A program made the position numbers and the translations under genes. A stretch of DNA of 64,000 nt, taken from the NCBI GenBank assembly GCA_950295325.1, contig OX485803.1:48003554-48067553 (forward strand), in the 5' to 3' direction. This stretch comes from Polytrichum commune. Taxonomy: Eukaryota; Streptophyta; Polytrichopsida; Polytrichales; Polytrichaceae. The first letter of the stretch is position 1. Each line of letters begins with the position of its first letter. Shown in pieces: positions 13,560 through 26,000 of the stretch. The notes beneath the pieces are model-generated. The model was not told the DNA's origin. It saw only the letters and a program-made list of their open reading frames with translations, and searched no databases.

Positions 13560-13965
13560 TGCCCTAACATTACCGAGCCCAAAGGTATTTACTGCAGCCC
13601 TTGCATCGAGGCGCTGTAGAGTGGCGTCAGAGCGGAATAAGGAGGGTGGTCACCGTTCAGAGTCACCTGCCTTCCTGCGTGCTGCCGGACCCGCCCCGGC
13701 CCGGGATGGAGCGCCACCCTGACATCCACGTGGCCCACCTCCACGCTGTCCACCACGTCACAGGTCCAGATCCGCTGCCGTCCGCCCCCCCCCCCCCCCG
13801 AGGTAACAGGGTCCTCGCACCACATGCCATGCCATGCCCATACCATCACGACCATGGACATCACCCGCCATCCATCCATCCATGGCGGTAACCTAAGCGC
13901 CCTCGGGGAGTGCGCTCTCCATACCCTGCTTTTCAAAACCTCATTCAAGTAGCCATTATGATTCT
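13560..13965 (-). repeat. ~400-bp dispersed repeat, copy 1
   Basis: This segment matches 41270-41676 in inverted orientation over about 400 bases with roughly 90 percent identity by eye, against no similarity outside. It contains a TCCATCCATCCATGG core at about 13867-13884 and a GC-rich part with a C15 run at 13785-13799. Several CG sites of the other copy read TG or CA here (for example around 13945-13960), so this copy looks more decayed. Both strands are open for about 100 codons, but no protein family is recognisable. It may be a non-autonomous transposon or SINE-like unit. Confidence 0.65.
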
Positions 13966-14844
13966 TTGTAACCTGGACAGTTGTGATTGCTGAGCTATGG
14001 AGTGTTTTTAGGGTGCTGATGACGTTGTAGCAATGATGGAATGCAATGTTTACGGCCGAGATCGCAGTTTAGGAGTGTTACTTTTGTAGGACGGTGGGTA
14101 CAATGAAGGTAAATCATATCATTTCTCATATTTCGCTTCAATGGACCCAATCAACCATCACTTCTGATTGATTGTAACCTACTTAATTGCTGCGTAGTCC
14201 AGGTTTGCAGCGCACTGGAGTGCCTTGTATGAAGTGATAGTTTAGCAAGAAGGTTAGGACAATGATGCGGTGAGGACTGACGCGCAAGATCTGGTAATGA
14301 GGTTTAGGATGCACTGAGTGTACTTCCATTATCAGCCATAGTGGTCATGGCAGTCATGTTACGGAGGTAAATTCTGATTGGCCAATAATATTTGCTGATG
14401 TTGTCTTCATTGGTGATGTTGCAGGTGTTCCATGCTATCAGGAGAAGCTCCGTCCGCCATTCTGCTGCAGAGCGATGAGCGCCGAACGAGGAGGACGTCC
14501 AGAAACGTAGGTTACAAGGGGCGTACGCCGTGTATGATTTGTAAGTACTGTAACATGTCATTTTTTCCTATCTTTTGGCTGCAATCATTTGTTGGGTGTT
14601 GTTTGTGTGTGGCAGCGATTCTGCCATTTGGATGCATGCTTAGGCATTGTTTGTGAATGGAATCCCTTCCTGGCTCCAGGCATTGCAGTTTTCAGCTTGG
14701 TATAGTTACGGTTTAGGGTGCTTTTGTGGTAATGTGGAGGTCATCTGTAACACTGGTCTTCACAGCGGATCTTCCGGGTTTTCTTTTTTCATTCGTCTTT
14801 ATGAGTCGCCGCGTTTGTGGCATTCACATGAGTGCTTGAGCGTT
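13966..14844. other. Intergenic DNA, no feature recognised
   Basis: No gene, RNA or repeat structure could be supported here beyond scattered TTTAGGGT words. Confidence 0.35.
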
Positions 14845-16115
14845 GTATGTGTGTAGGTCGCTTGGTTCGTGTAGGAACTACATTTTGGTGGTTAGATTAG
14901 TTGGGGTTCAGGGTGTTCACGTGCACTTCTCGGAAATGATCATTTTTTTGGGGTTCACTCTTCATTCTGGCCGGCCTCTTTTATGCCCTACTACATGTCT
15001 GCCACTTAGTCGGCGTTCTGTATGCTTCAGCGTTGTATCTGTTTAGGTCGCTAGGTTTAGGTATGCACTACGCTTTTTTGGTAAGGGTTTAGGTGGGGTT
15101 CAGGTCTGAGGGGGCATGCGTCGGAAGTTCTTCGTTTTTTGTGGGTTCACTCTTCTTTGTGGCTGGCCGCTTTTCTGCACTACTACATCTCTGCCACGGC
15201 GTCGGCTTTGTGCAGGCTTCAGCGTTGTATGTGTGTAGGTCGCTTGGTTCGTCTAGGAACTACATTTTTTTGGTTAGATTAGTTAGGGTTCAGGGTGTTC
15301 ATGTGCTCGCATCAGAAAGTGGTCGTTTTTGGGGGTTCACTCCTGTTTCTGGGTGGCCTCTTTTCTGCCTTACTACATGTTTGCTAGGGCATCGGCTTCG
15401 TGTATGCTTCAGCGTTGTATCGAAGCAGGTCGCTTGGTTCGTCTAGGAACGTCATTTTTTTGGTTAGATTAGTCTGGCTTCAAGGTGTTCACAAGCACGC
15501 GTCGGAAATTGGTCGATTTTTTGGGGGTTCACTCTTGTTTCTGGTTCGCCTGTTTTCTGGGGGCTTCAGCGTCGAAAATTGTTCAGTTTTTGTGGGTTCA
15601 CTCTTCTTTGTGGCTGGCCGCTTTTCTGCCCTACTACATCTTTGCCACGGCGTCGACTTTGTGTAGGCTTCAACGTTGTATGTGTGTAGGTCGCTTGGTT
15701 CGTGTAGGAACTACAATTTTTTTGTTAGATTAGTTGGGGTTTAGGGTGTTCACGTGCACTTCTCGGAAATGAACATTTTTTTGGGGGTTCACTCTTGTTT
15801 ATGGCTGGCCTCTTTTCTGCCTTGCTACATGTTTGCCAGTCAGTCGGCGTTGTGTTTGCTTCACCGTTGTATCTGTTTAGGTCGCTTGGTTCATCTATGC
15901 AGTACGATGTTTTCGTTAGATTAGTTGGGGTTCAGGTCTTCACATGGTAGCGTCGGAAATTGGTCGTTTTTTTAGGGTTCACTCTTGTTTCTGGCTGGCC
16001 GCTTCTCTGCCCTACTACATGTCTGCCAGGGCGCTGGAAACATCCGATATTGCAGGTTACTTGTGGCTTCACTCATTTTTCTGGGTGGCCGTTTTTCTGC
16101 CATTGACATGTTTGC
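14845..16115 (+). repeat. ~190-bp diverged tandem repeat array
   Basis: The landmark AGGTCGCTTGGTTCGT (with variants) recurs at about 14853, 15045, 15235, 15427, 15686 and 15879. Each unit also holds a GGTTCACTCTT block followed by CTACTACATGTCTGCCA-like sequence. Spacing is about 190 bases except for one interval of about 259 with a partial extra copy. Units are more diverged than in the CYP59 intron array. Open frames inside are periodic artefacts. Confidence 0.75.
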
Positions 16116-16680
16116 GAGGGCGTCGGTGTTGTGTATGCTCGAGCGTTGTCTGTGATGTCTGTTGGTTCCTCTGTTGGTCCAGTAGAGACGTGTTTGATCC
16201 TGCCGTGCGTACTAGGGTTGTGAAGGCCGGAAATTGCTGCTTCACACTGCATTTTCAACAACTGAGGATCGGGGGTGACAGAATGACAACAAATTCAACT
16301 GTCCAAGGCATTCAGATGCATCCTTTGGGTCCTGTTGGGTCTTTGGGGTTTAGGGTCTGTTTTGTTTAGGGTGGGACCGTCTCCGGCATTCACATGTATG
16401 CTTATGGTCATTCCTTGCTTTGGTGGCCTGGGTCATCCTCTCTTTGGAGTTTTAGGTGCAGAATAGTTAGAGTGCAGGCAAGTGTTTGTTGACGCTCCTT
16501 CTGCCTTAACCTGTGGCCATGGCTGTTGGTCCGAACCCTTCCATGGAGGGATGCTAAAACCCAGCACCTCGCATGTTTAGGGTCGCTCCCCGAGCTTCGA
16601 AATTCCACCCCCCCTCATTCACGCTCTCGCCTGAAATTACGCTATTCCTTGCTATTGATTTGCATTGTGTCTTGCAGAAT

Positions 16681-17262
16681 ATGGATTCTGCTGCACACAC
16701 GCCTTTGGGTGCAGAAGACGAAGTCGTGTACTATGTGAACAGAAATTTCTCTGGATGGGTGGAGCAGCGTGTCAAGAGGCGTGTCTACATCGAACTGAAA
16801 TTGGAGTGTACTAGCAATCGAAAGAGGGATGTGCAGAAGGCGAGGGATGACTTGTTGTGCGTTTATTGCATGCACTCTTTTCCGAGTAAGCTGCGCTTGA
16901 CGGATCACCGGGTGGTGGGCTGCCCGTGTGGACCATTGGACTCCGCTGGCTCACGATGGGAGCTTCCCGTGTATCCGAATTTGAAGACAGCCAAGCAGGG
17001 TAAGGACCTCAAACTAGCGCTGCAACGAGGTGACGGTAAAGTACGGGACAGTTTGCAGGACAACACCATTTGGCTAGAGCTCAACCCCGAGCTCCAGGAC
17101 CCCACTTTCCCCCCCGCTGGAGCAAGAGTGCAAGTGCGGTGGTTCATGGAGCCAACTCTTGACAGATTGACACCTTGCCCAGACATAGGAGGAGGGAGTG
17201 CGCAGTGCAAGCATAGACCTGAACGGGAAAAGCTATTTTGCGAGCGGTGAGCGGTGAGCGGT
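16681..17262 (+). CDS. Exon of an unrecognised protein with a C2HC zinc-finger-like motif
   Basis: An open frame follows a good acceptor (TTGCAG, ending 16677) and starts ATG at 16681. It runs about 190 codons to overlapping donor-like sites (GTGAGC, then GTAAGT near 17263) or to a TGA at 17248-17250. The translation begins MDSAAHTPLG and contains CVYC followed by DHRVVGC at about residues 60-80, a possible zinc finger. After that comes a conserved-looking stretch with YPNLKTAKQGKDLK and LELNPEL. I do not recognise a named family; the impression that it is a repeat-borne protein of lower plants is from memory only. It lies tail-to-tail with the methyltransferase-like gene at 18265-20007. It could be one exon of a longer gene or the remains of one. 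Function unknown. Confidence 0.5.
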
Positions 17263-18264
17263 AAGTTTTCTAGAATATTGAAATTTTGTGTGGTGAAACA
17301 TGCCCTATGACCGCGGTGTAGAGCTAAATATTGAAATATTTTTTGACAATTTTTTTGACAAAAATAACCTATAACCGTGGTTGAGGAACCTATAACCATG
17401 GTTATAAATTTGACCTCAAATCATTGGTTTTAATTTGGGTCTCGACATGCCCAACGGCTTAGATTTCATGTTCGGTCTCGGCATATATGGCCACTTTGGA
17501 CAAGGCCTAGGGGTTTTAAGTTTGATTTGAGGTCAAGTTGATAGCTTCAGGTTGAATGAGGGCATGCAATGTTTGGGTTTCATGCTTAGCTACATTCAAC
17601 CTGAATCTATAAATTTGACCTCAAATCATTGGTTTCAGGTTGAGTCTCGGCATGCCAAGTGGTTCATATTTCATGTGGGAGTGGCCACTTTGGATATGGC
17701 CCCGGATTTCTTGGGGTTTGATGTTTGATTTGAACCTAAAACATAGGATGATGTCCATAATTTATGCACAAGCCTTTTTTGGGTTATTCCATTCTTCTTC
17801 CAGTCTATCTTCTCATTTTTTAATTCTTCCATTCTTCTTCCAGTGTATCTTCTTATTATTTGTAATTCTAAAAAACGTATTGATATTCTATACTTATCAT
17901 CTTTAATTTTTTGGTTTAGTTTTTCCGTTTAGTTTTCCTTAGTCTTTGTTTCATGTTTTGATCTATATGTTTACAACTACATTTCTTTATCTTTTTTAGT
18001 TAACCTCTATGTTTTATTGAGTAATAGAGTGGAAGGAGGGTTTAGGGTACACTTTTCGTTGGTGTACACTTTAGTCAACTTGTAGACCATTGTGTAATAT
18101 AGGTGTGCATCTCATATCATTGTTGAACATACTCATGCAGAGGTATTAGAAAAGACACTTAAATGCCAAGTTACATGAGGTGACACTAATGGTTTAGGGT
18201 CATTTATTCAACACAACATTCGCCTAAAATCGCAATCAATCATTGAAAAAGTGTACGAATGCGT
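17263..18264. repeat. Spacer with a diverged ~207-bp direct duplication
   Basis: The block TATAAATTTGACCTCAAATC occurs at about 17402 and 17609, each followed by TTGGTTT, a GTCTCG(A/G)CATGCC word and later GTTTGATTTGA. This marks an old tandem duplication of about 207 bases over about 17400-17745. The rest is AT-rich. No gene was seen. Confidence 0.5.
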
Positions 18265-20007
18265 TCACTCCTCCTCATCACACTGAACAACTTCTAGATC
18301 TAGAAAACTCAAGCCTCTACGAGACAGAGAACGGGAGCGCGAAGTGGGATTCCGTATGCCCTCACTTGCAAAACAAAAAGCGATTTCTTCGGCATATGTA
18401 GGCAACTCAAAGGATTTAGGAGGGTTTGGAAAAAATGTTGGCCTACAAAAAAAAGGATCTCGCACCTGCAAAACGAAAGGCTTCAATAAGAAGTGACAAC
18501 AAAAAGAAGTAACATAAATCAACATGATCTCAATAGAAAAGCATACTTGACCGTTTAGACTTACTTACTGAATCGGGATTTCTTCACGATCCGCTCAACT
18601 TCAATTTCCTCGCCATCAATGTCATCCACGATGGTGAGTGGATCCAGGTGAGGAGGCGAAAGAGTAGGTGAAGCCCGGATGAGGGGTGCCAGTAAGGCCT
18701 TGAAGATTTCCTCATCCGGCTCCAACGCAGCAATATGTCGGTTGATATTGCGACAAGCGTGTATGGACGACCCTAGAGAAGTGAACATGATTTAGGTGAT
18801 AAGTGAATATACAAATAAAATTGAGTTGAAACCTTGAGGAAAATAAACTGAGACTGAGTAGGGTTTAGGTTGAGAAAACGAACCAGTGGCTGCAATGCAG
18901 TCAACCACGAGATCCCCAAAAAAGGTAGACGCTTCTATAAGCATCTGCATGAGCAAGACGGACTTCTCCCGAGGGCCTCGCCAAGGTAAATTGCCATTCA
19001 TGAGCTGATCATCTTTCGTGACCAGGTTCATGAGGATGTCATCTCTGGCAACGTCTACTCCGTGGTGGTCAAGAGCAGGGATTGGCTGAAAAGAAAATGT
19101 AGACTTGGGAACCCCTGGAAGACTCCTCACCACCAAACAGATGCCAGATCTCATGGTCTGGCATTCGAACAAGAAGATTAGACAAGATTGACAATGTCCA
19201 TGGAGAATCAAATAATGTGTGAAGATCCAAACTGATCATGCTGGACAAGAACAAAGGGCAAAGATTACAATCGAAAATAATAACAAATATATGACAAACG
19301 AAAACATATGCATTTCAAGATCAAATCACTTACAGTGGATGTCGGATATACTGCTGATGTCAAATGCAGACGGTTCATCCCCCACCACTCCTTGCGGATT
19401 TCAAAACCGTATGACTTGCAGTATCCGAGTATGTTTGACTTTGTGCTCAATCGAAACGGATGAAGGATGATGAATGCACCATCATCCTGGAGGTGTTGGT
19501 CGGCAAAATAAAAAATGGGCTCTAGCCATTCCTTAGAATCCTGGTTCCATAAGGGCACAAATGAAATAGGGTTCGAAATACCTGGAACTGGGAGACCTTT
19601 TGGTTGGTCCACAAGGATCAAATCCACACAATGGTGGTTTCCAGAAGATCCTTTGTGCGCACGCCTTTTATCCGATGAATGCTGCTCAATGAGCAATTCA
19701 ATGTAAGAAACGTAACAATTTCAAAAGCAAACATAATTGGACAACTAAATACTAGAAGTTGCAAAAAAGAACCACATCAGATGGGCAAATAAAAACAAAA
19801 ATACCTTAGACATAAAAGCTTTGAGGTCATCGTAGAGGGGTGACAAACTGCCCGATTCACCGCCAAAGACCTCAAACAATGAAGAGTTTAGAATGAACTC
19901 ATCATTCATGCAATTGGTGTCCTCTGTGAGATCAACAATCGGCAACTGGGAAAGGAGCTCATATGAGGTGTCCCTCTTAGTACCCCTAGCTGAAACTGAG
20001 CGACAGA
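18265..20007 (-). pseudogene. SAM-dependent (DNA) methyltransferase-like gene, multi-exon, apparently broken
   Basis: Probable exons on the minus strand: 20007-19805, about 19685-19334, about 19243-18884, 18772-18561 and about 18465-18265, with plausible GT/AG borders. The second has VDLILVDQPKG at the place of a DPPY-type catalytic motif IV. The third ends with an FFGDLVVDCIAATG motif that continues in the fourth as SSIHACRNINRH, then IAALEPDEE. This is the glycine-loop and acidic pattern of class I methyltransferases, most like N6-adenine/N4-cytosine DNA methylases. Two problems: the frame changes inside the third exon near 19100-19110, in a T-rich stretch, and the fourth-to-fifth exon junction does not keep phase. 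The Q in DQP is also unusual. It is probably a decayed or repeat-borne methyltransferase; a functional gene with misjudged exons is possible. Confidence 0.5.
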
Positions 20008-23000
20008 CTATGCTCGGCCCCGAATGGACTTTTTAAAGGCAAGAAGTTTGATATATCAGCCAAAATTGAAAATCGAAATTAATATGCATAAGAACCCCCC
20101 CCCCCTTAACCTTATGACCTTAATGCCCTTCAACCTGAATTGACTTGAATTCTAACTTCAAACTGAAATCCCTAGATACTATGCTCGGTCCCGAATGGAC
20201 TCTCTAAAGGCAAGAAGTTTGATATATACGCCAAAATTGAAAATCTAAAATCATTATGAATATGACCCCCCCCCCCCCTAACCTTATGACCTTAATGCCC
20301 TTCAACCTGAATTGACTTGAATTCTAACTTCAAACTGAAATCCCTAGATACTATGCTCGGCCCCGAATGGACTCTCTAAAGGCAAGAAGTTTGATATATA
20401 AGCCAAAATTGAAAATCTAAAATCATTATGAATATGACCCCCCCCCCTAACCCTATGACCTTAATGCCCTTTAACCTGAATTGACTTGAATTCTAACTTC
20501 AAACTGAAATCCCTACAGACTATGCTCGGCCCCGAATGGACTCTCTAAAGGTTGCAAGTTTCATATATAAGCCAAAATTGAAACTCTAAAATCATTATGA
20601 ATATGACTTTCCCCCCCTAACCTTATGACCTTAATGCCCTTGACCTGAATTGACTTGAATTCTAACTTCAAACTGAAATCCCTACAGACTATGCTCTGCC
20701 CCAAATGGACTCTCTAAAGGCAAGAAGTTTGATATATAAGCCAAAATTGAAAATCTAAAATCATTATGAATATGACCCCCCCCCCCCCTAACCTTATGAC
20801 CTTAATGCCCTTGAACCTGAATTGACTTGGATTCTAACTTCAAACTGAAATCCCTAGATACTATACTCGGCCCCGAATGGACTCTCTAAAGGCAAGAAGT
20901 TTGATATATACGCCAAAATTGGAAATCTAAAATCATTATGAATATGACCCCCCCCCCCCCTTAACCTTATGACCTTAATGCCCTTCAACCTGAATTGACT
21001 TGCATTCTAACTTCAAACTGAAATCCCTAGATACTATGCTCGGCCCCGAATGGACTCTCTAAAGGCAAGAAGTTTGATATATACGCCAAAACTGAAAATC
21101 TAAAATCATTATTAATATGACCCCCCCCCCCAACCTTATGACCTGAATGCCCTTCAACCTGAATTGACTTGAATTCTAACTTCAAACTGAAATCCCTAGA
21201 TACTATGCTCGGCCCCGAATGGACTCTCTAAAGGCTGCAAGTTTGATATATACGCCAAAATTGAAAATCTAAAATCATTATGAATATGACCCCCCCCCCT
21301 AACCTTATGACCTTAATGCCCTTCAACCTGAATTGAATTGAATTCTAACTTCAAACTGAAATCCCTAGATACTATGCTCGGCCCCGAATGGACTCTCTAA
21401 AGGCAAGAAGTTTGATATATAAGCCAACATTGAAAATCTAAAATCATTATGAATATGACCCCCCCCCCTAACCCTATGACCTTAATGCCCTTTAACCTGA
21501 ATTGACTTGAATTCTAACTTCAAACTGAAATCCCTACAGACTATGCTCGGCCCCGAATGGACTCTCTAAAGGTTCCAAGTTTGATATATAAGCCAAAATT
21601 GAAAATCTAAAATCATTATGAATATGACTTTCCCCCCCGAACCTTATGACCTTAATGCCCTTGAACCTGAATTGACTTGAATTCTAACTTCAAACTGAAA
21701 TCCCTACAGACTATGCTCTGCCCCAAATGGACTCTCTAAAGGCAAGAAGTTTGATATATAAGCCAAAATTGAAAATCTAAAATCATTATGAATATGACCA
21801 CCCCCCCCCCTAACCTTATGACCTTAATGCCCTTGAACCTGAATTGACTTGGATTCTAACTTCAAACTGAAATCCCTAGATACTATACTCGGCCCCGAAT
21901 GGACTCTCTAAAGGCAAGAAGTTTGATATATACGCCAAAATTGGAAATCTAAAATCATTATGAATATGACCCCCCCCCCCTAACCTTATGACCTTAATGC
22001 CCTTCAACCTGAATTGACTTGAATTCTAACTTCAAACTGAAATCCCTAGATACTATGCTCGGCCCCGAATGGACTCTCTAAAGGCAAGAAGTTTGATATA
22101 TACGCCAAAATTGAAAATCTAAAATCATTATGAATATGACCCCCCCCCCCAACCTTATGACCTGAATGCCCTTGAACCTGAATTGACTTGAATTCTAACT
22201 TCAAACTGAAATCCCTAGATACTATGCTCGGCCCCGAATGGACTCTCTAAAGGCAAGAAGTTTGATATATAAGCCAAAATTGAAAATCTAAAATCATTAT
22301 GAATATGACCCCCCCCCCCTAACCCTATGACCTTAATGCCCTTTAACCTGAATTAAATTGAATTCTAACTTCAAACTGAAATCCCTACAGACTATGCTCG
22401 GCCCCGAATGGACTCTCTAAAGGTTGCAAGTTTGATATATAAGCCAAAATTGAAACTCTAAAATCATTATGAATATGACTTTCCCCCCCTAACCTTATGA
22501 CCTTAATGCCCTTGAACCTGAATTGACTTGAATTCTAACTTCAAACTGAAATCCCTACAGACTATGCTCTGCCCCAAATGGACTCTCTAAAGGCAAGAAG
22601 TTTGATATATAAGCCAAAATTGAAAATCTAAAATCATTATGAATATGACCCCCCCCCCTAACCTTATGACCTTAATGCCCTTGAACCTGAATTGACTTGC
22701 ATTCTAACTTCAAACTGAAATCCCTAGATACTATACTCGGCCCCGAATGGACTCTCTAAAGGCAAGAAGTTTGATATATACGCCAAAATTGGAAATCTAA
22801 AATCATTATGAATATGACCCCCCCCCCCCCAACCTTATGACCTTAATGCCCTTCAACTTGAATTGACTTGAATTCTAACTTCAAACTGAAATCCCTAGAT
22901 ACTATGCTCGGCCCCGAATGGACTCTCTAAAGGCAAGAAGTTTGATATATACGCCAAAATTGAAAATCTATAATCATTATGAATATGACCCCCCCCCCCC

Positions 23001-26000
23001 CAACCTTATGACCTGAATGCCCTTGAAACTGAATTGACTTGGATTCTAACTTCAAACTGAAATCCCTAGATACTATGCTCGGCCCCGAATGGACTCTCTA
23101 AAGGCAAGAAGTTTGATATATACGCCAAAATTGAAAATCTGAAATCATTATGAATATGACCCCCCCCCCCCCTAAGCTTATGACCTTAATGCCTTTGAAC
23201 ATGAATTGACTTGGATTCTAACTTCAAACTGAAATCCCTAGATACTATGCTCGGCCCCGAATGGACTCTCTAAAGGCAAGAAGTTTGATATATACGCCAA
23301 AATTGAAAATCTAAAATCATTATGAATATGACCCCGCCCCCCCTAACCTTATGACCTTAATGCCCTTGAACCTGAATTGACTTGAATTCTAACTTCAAAC
23401 TGAAATCCCTAAATACTATGCTCGGCCCCGAATGGACTCTCTAAAGGTTGCAAGTTTGATATATACGCCAAAATTGAAAATCTAAAATCAATATGAATAT
23501 GACCCCCCCCCCCCCGTAACCTTATGACCTTAATGCCCTTGAACCTGAATTGCCTTGAATTCTAACTTCAAACTGAAATCCCTAGATACTATGCTCGGCC
23601 CCGAATGGACTCTCTAAAGGCAAGAAGTTTGATATATAAGCCAAAATTTAAAATTTAAAATCATTATGAATATGACCCCCCCCCCCTAACCCTATGACCT
23701 TAATGCCCTTTAACCTGAATTGACTTGAATTCTAACTTCAAACTGAAATCCCTACAGACTATGCTCGGCCCCGAATGGACTCTCTAAAGGTTGTAAGTTT
23801 GATATATAAGCCAAAATTGAAACTCTAAAATCATTATGAATATGACTTTCCCCCCTTAACCTTATGACCTTAATGCCCTTGAACCTGAATTGACTTGAAT
23901 TCTAACTTCAAACTGAAATCCCTAGATACTATGCTCGGCCCCGAATGGACTCTCTAAAGGCAAGAAGTTTGATATATAAGCCAAAATTGAAAATCTAAAA
24001 TCATTATGAATATGACCCCCCCCCCCCCAACCTTATGACCTTAATGCCCTTGAACCTGAATTGACTTGAATTCTAACTTCAAACTGAAATCCCTACAGAC
24101 TATGCTCTGCCCCAAATGGACTCTCTAAGGCAAGAAGTTTGATATATAAGCCAAAATTGAAAATCTAAAATCATTATGAATATGACCCACTAACCCTATG
24201 ACCTTGAAACCCTTGAATCTGAATTGACTTGAATTCTACGTTCAAACTGAAATCCCTACAAACTATGCTCGGCCCCGAATGGACTCTCTAAAGGCAAGAA
24301 GTTTGATATATAAGCCAAAATTGAAAATCTAAAATCATTATGAATATGACCCCGCCCCCCTAACCTTATGACCTTAATGCCCTTGAAACTGAATTGACTT
24401 GGATTCTAACTTCAAACTGAAATCCCTAGATACTATGCTCGGCCCCAAATGGACTCTCTAAAGGCTGCAAGTTTGATATATACGCCAAAATTGAAAATCT
24501 GAAATCATTATGAATATGACCCCCCCCCTAAGCTTATGACCTTAATGCCCTTCAACCTGAATTGACTTGAATTCTAACTTCAAACTGAAATCCCTAGATA
24601 CTATGCTCGGCCCCGAATGGACTCTCTAAAGGCAACAAGTTTGATATATAAGCCAAAATTGAAAATCTAAAATCATTATGAATATGACCCACTAACCCTA
24701 TGACCTTGAAACCCTTGAATCTGAATTGACTTGAATTCTACGTTCAAACTGAAATCCCTACAGACTATGCTCGGCCCCGAATGGACTCTCTAAAGGCAAG
24801 AAGTTTGATATATAAGCCAAAATTGAAAATCTAAAATCATTATGAATATGACCCCCCCCCCCCCCCTAACCTTATGACCTTAATGCCGTTGAACCTGAAT
24901 TGACTTGAATTCTAACTTCAAACTGAAATCCCTAGATACTATGCTCGGCCCCGAATGGACTCTCTAAAGGCAAGAAGTTTGATATATACGCCAAAATTGA
25001 AAATCTAAAATCATTATGAATATGACCCCCCCCCCTAACCTTATGACCTTAATGCCCTTCAACCTGAATTGACTTGAATTCTAACTTCAAACTGAAATCC
25101 CTACCGACTATGCTCGGCCCCGAATGGACTCTCTAAAGGCAACAAGTTTGATATATAAGCCAAAATTGAAAATCTAAAATCATTATGAATATGACCCCCC
25201 CCCCTAACCTTATGACCTTAATGCCCTTGAACCTGAATTGACTTGGATTCTAACTTCAAACTGAAATCCCTAGATACTATGCTCGGCCCCGAATGGACTC
25301 TCTAAAGGCTGCAAGTTTGATATATACGCCAAAATTGAAAAATTGAAATCATTATGAATATGACCCACTAACCCTATGACCTTGAAACCGTTGAATCTGA
25401 ATTGACTTGAATTCTACCATCAAACTGAAATCCCTACAGACTAAGCTCGGCCCTGAATGCACTCTCTAAAGGTTGCAAGTTTGATATATAAGCCAAAATT
25501 GAAAATCTAAAATCAATATGAATATGACCCATTAACCCTATGACTTTGAAACCCTTGAATCTGAATTGACTTGGATTCTAACTTCAAACTGAAATCCCTA
25601 GATACTATGCTCGGCCCCGAATGGACTCTCTAAAGGCAAGAAGCTTGATATATACGCCAAAATTGGAAATCTGAAATCATTACGAATATGACCCCCCCCC
25701 TAACCTTATGACCTTAATGCCCTTCAACCTGAATTGACTTGAATTCTAACTTCAAACTGAAATCCCTAGATACTATGCTCGGCCCCGAATGGACTCTCTA
25801 AAGGCAAGAAGTTTGATATATACGCCAAAATTGACAATCTAAAATCATTATGAATATGACCCCCCCCCCTAACCTTATGACCTTAATGCCCTTCAACCTG
25901 AATTGACTTGAATTCTAACTTCAAACTGAAATCCCTAGATACTATGCTCGGCCCCGAATGGACTCTCTAAAGGCAAGAAGTTTGATATATAAGCCAAAAT

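Noticed and set aside
13589-13948. 119-codon ORF in the dispersed repeat
   Set aside because: The copy at 41270-41676 does not conserve the frame along its length, and the composition reflects GC-rich repeats (a C15 run gives poly-Gly).
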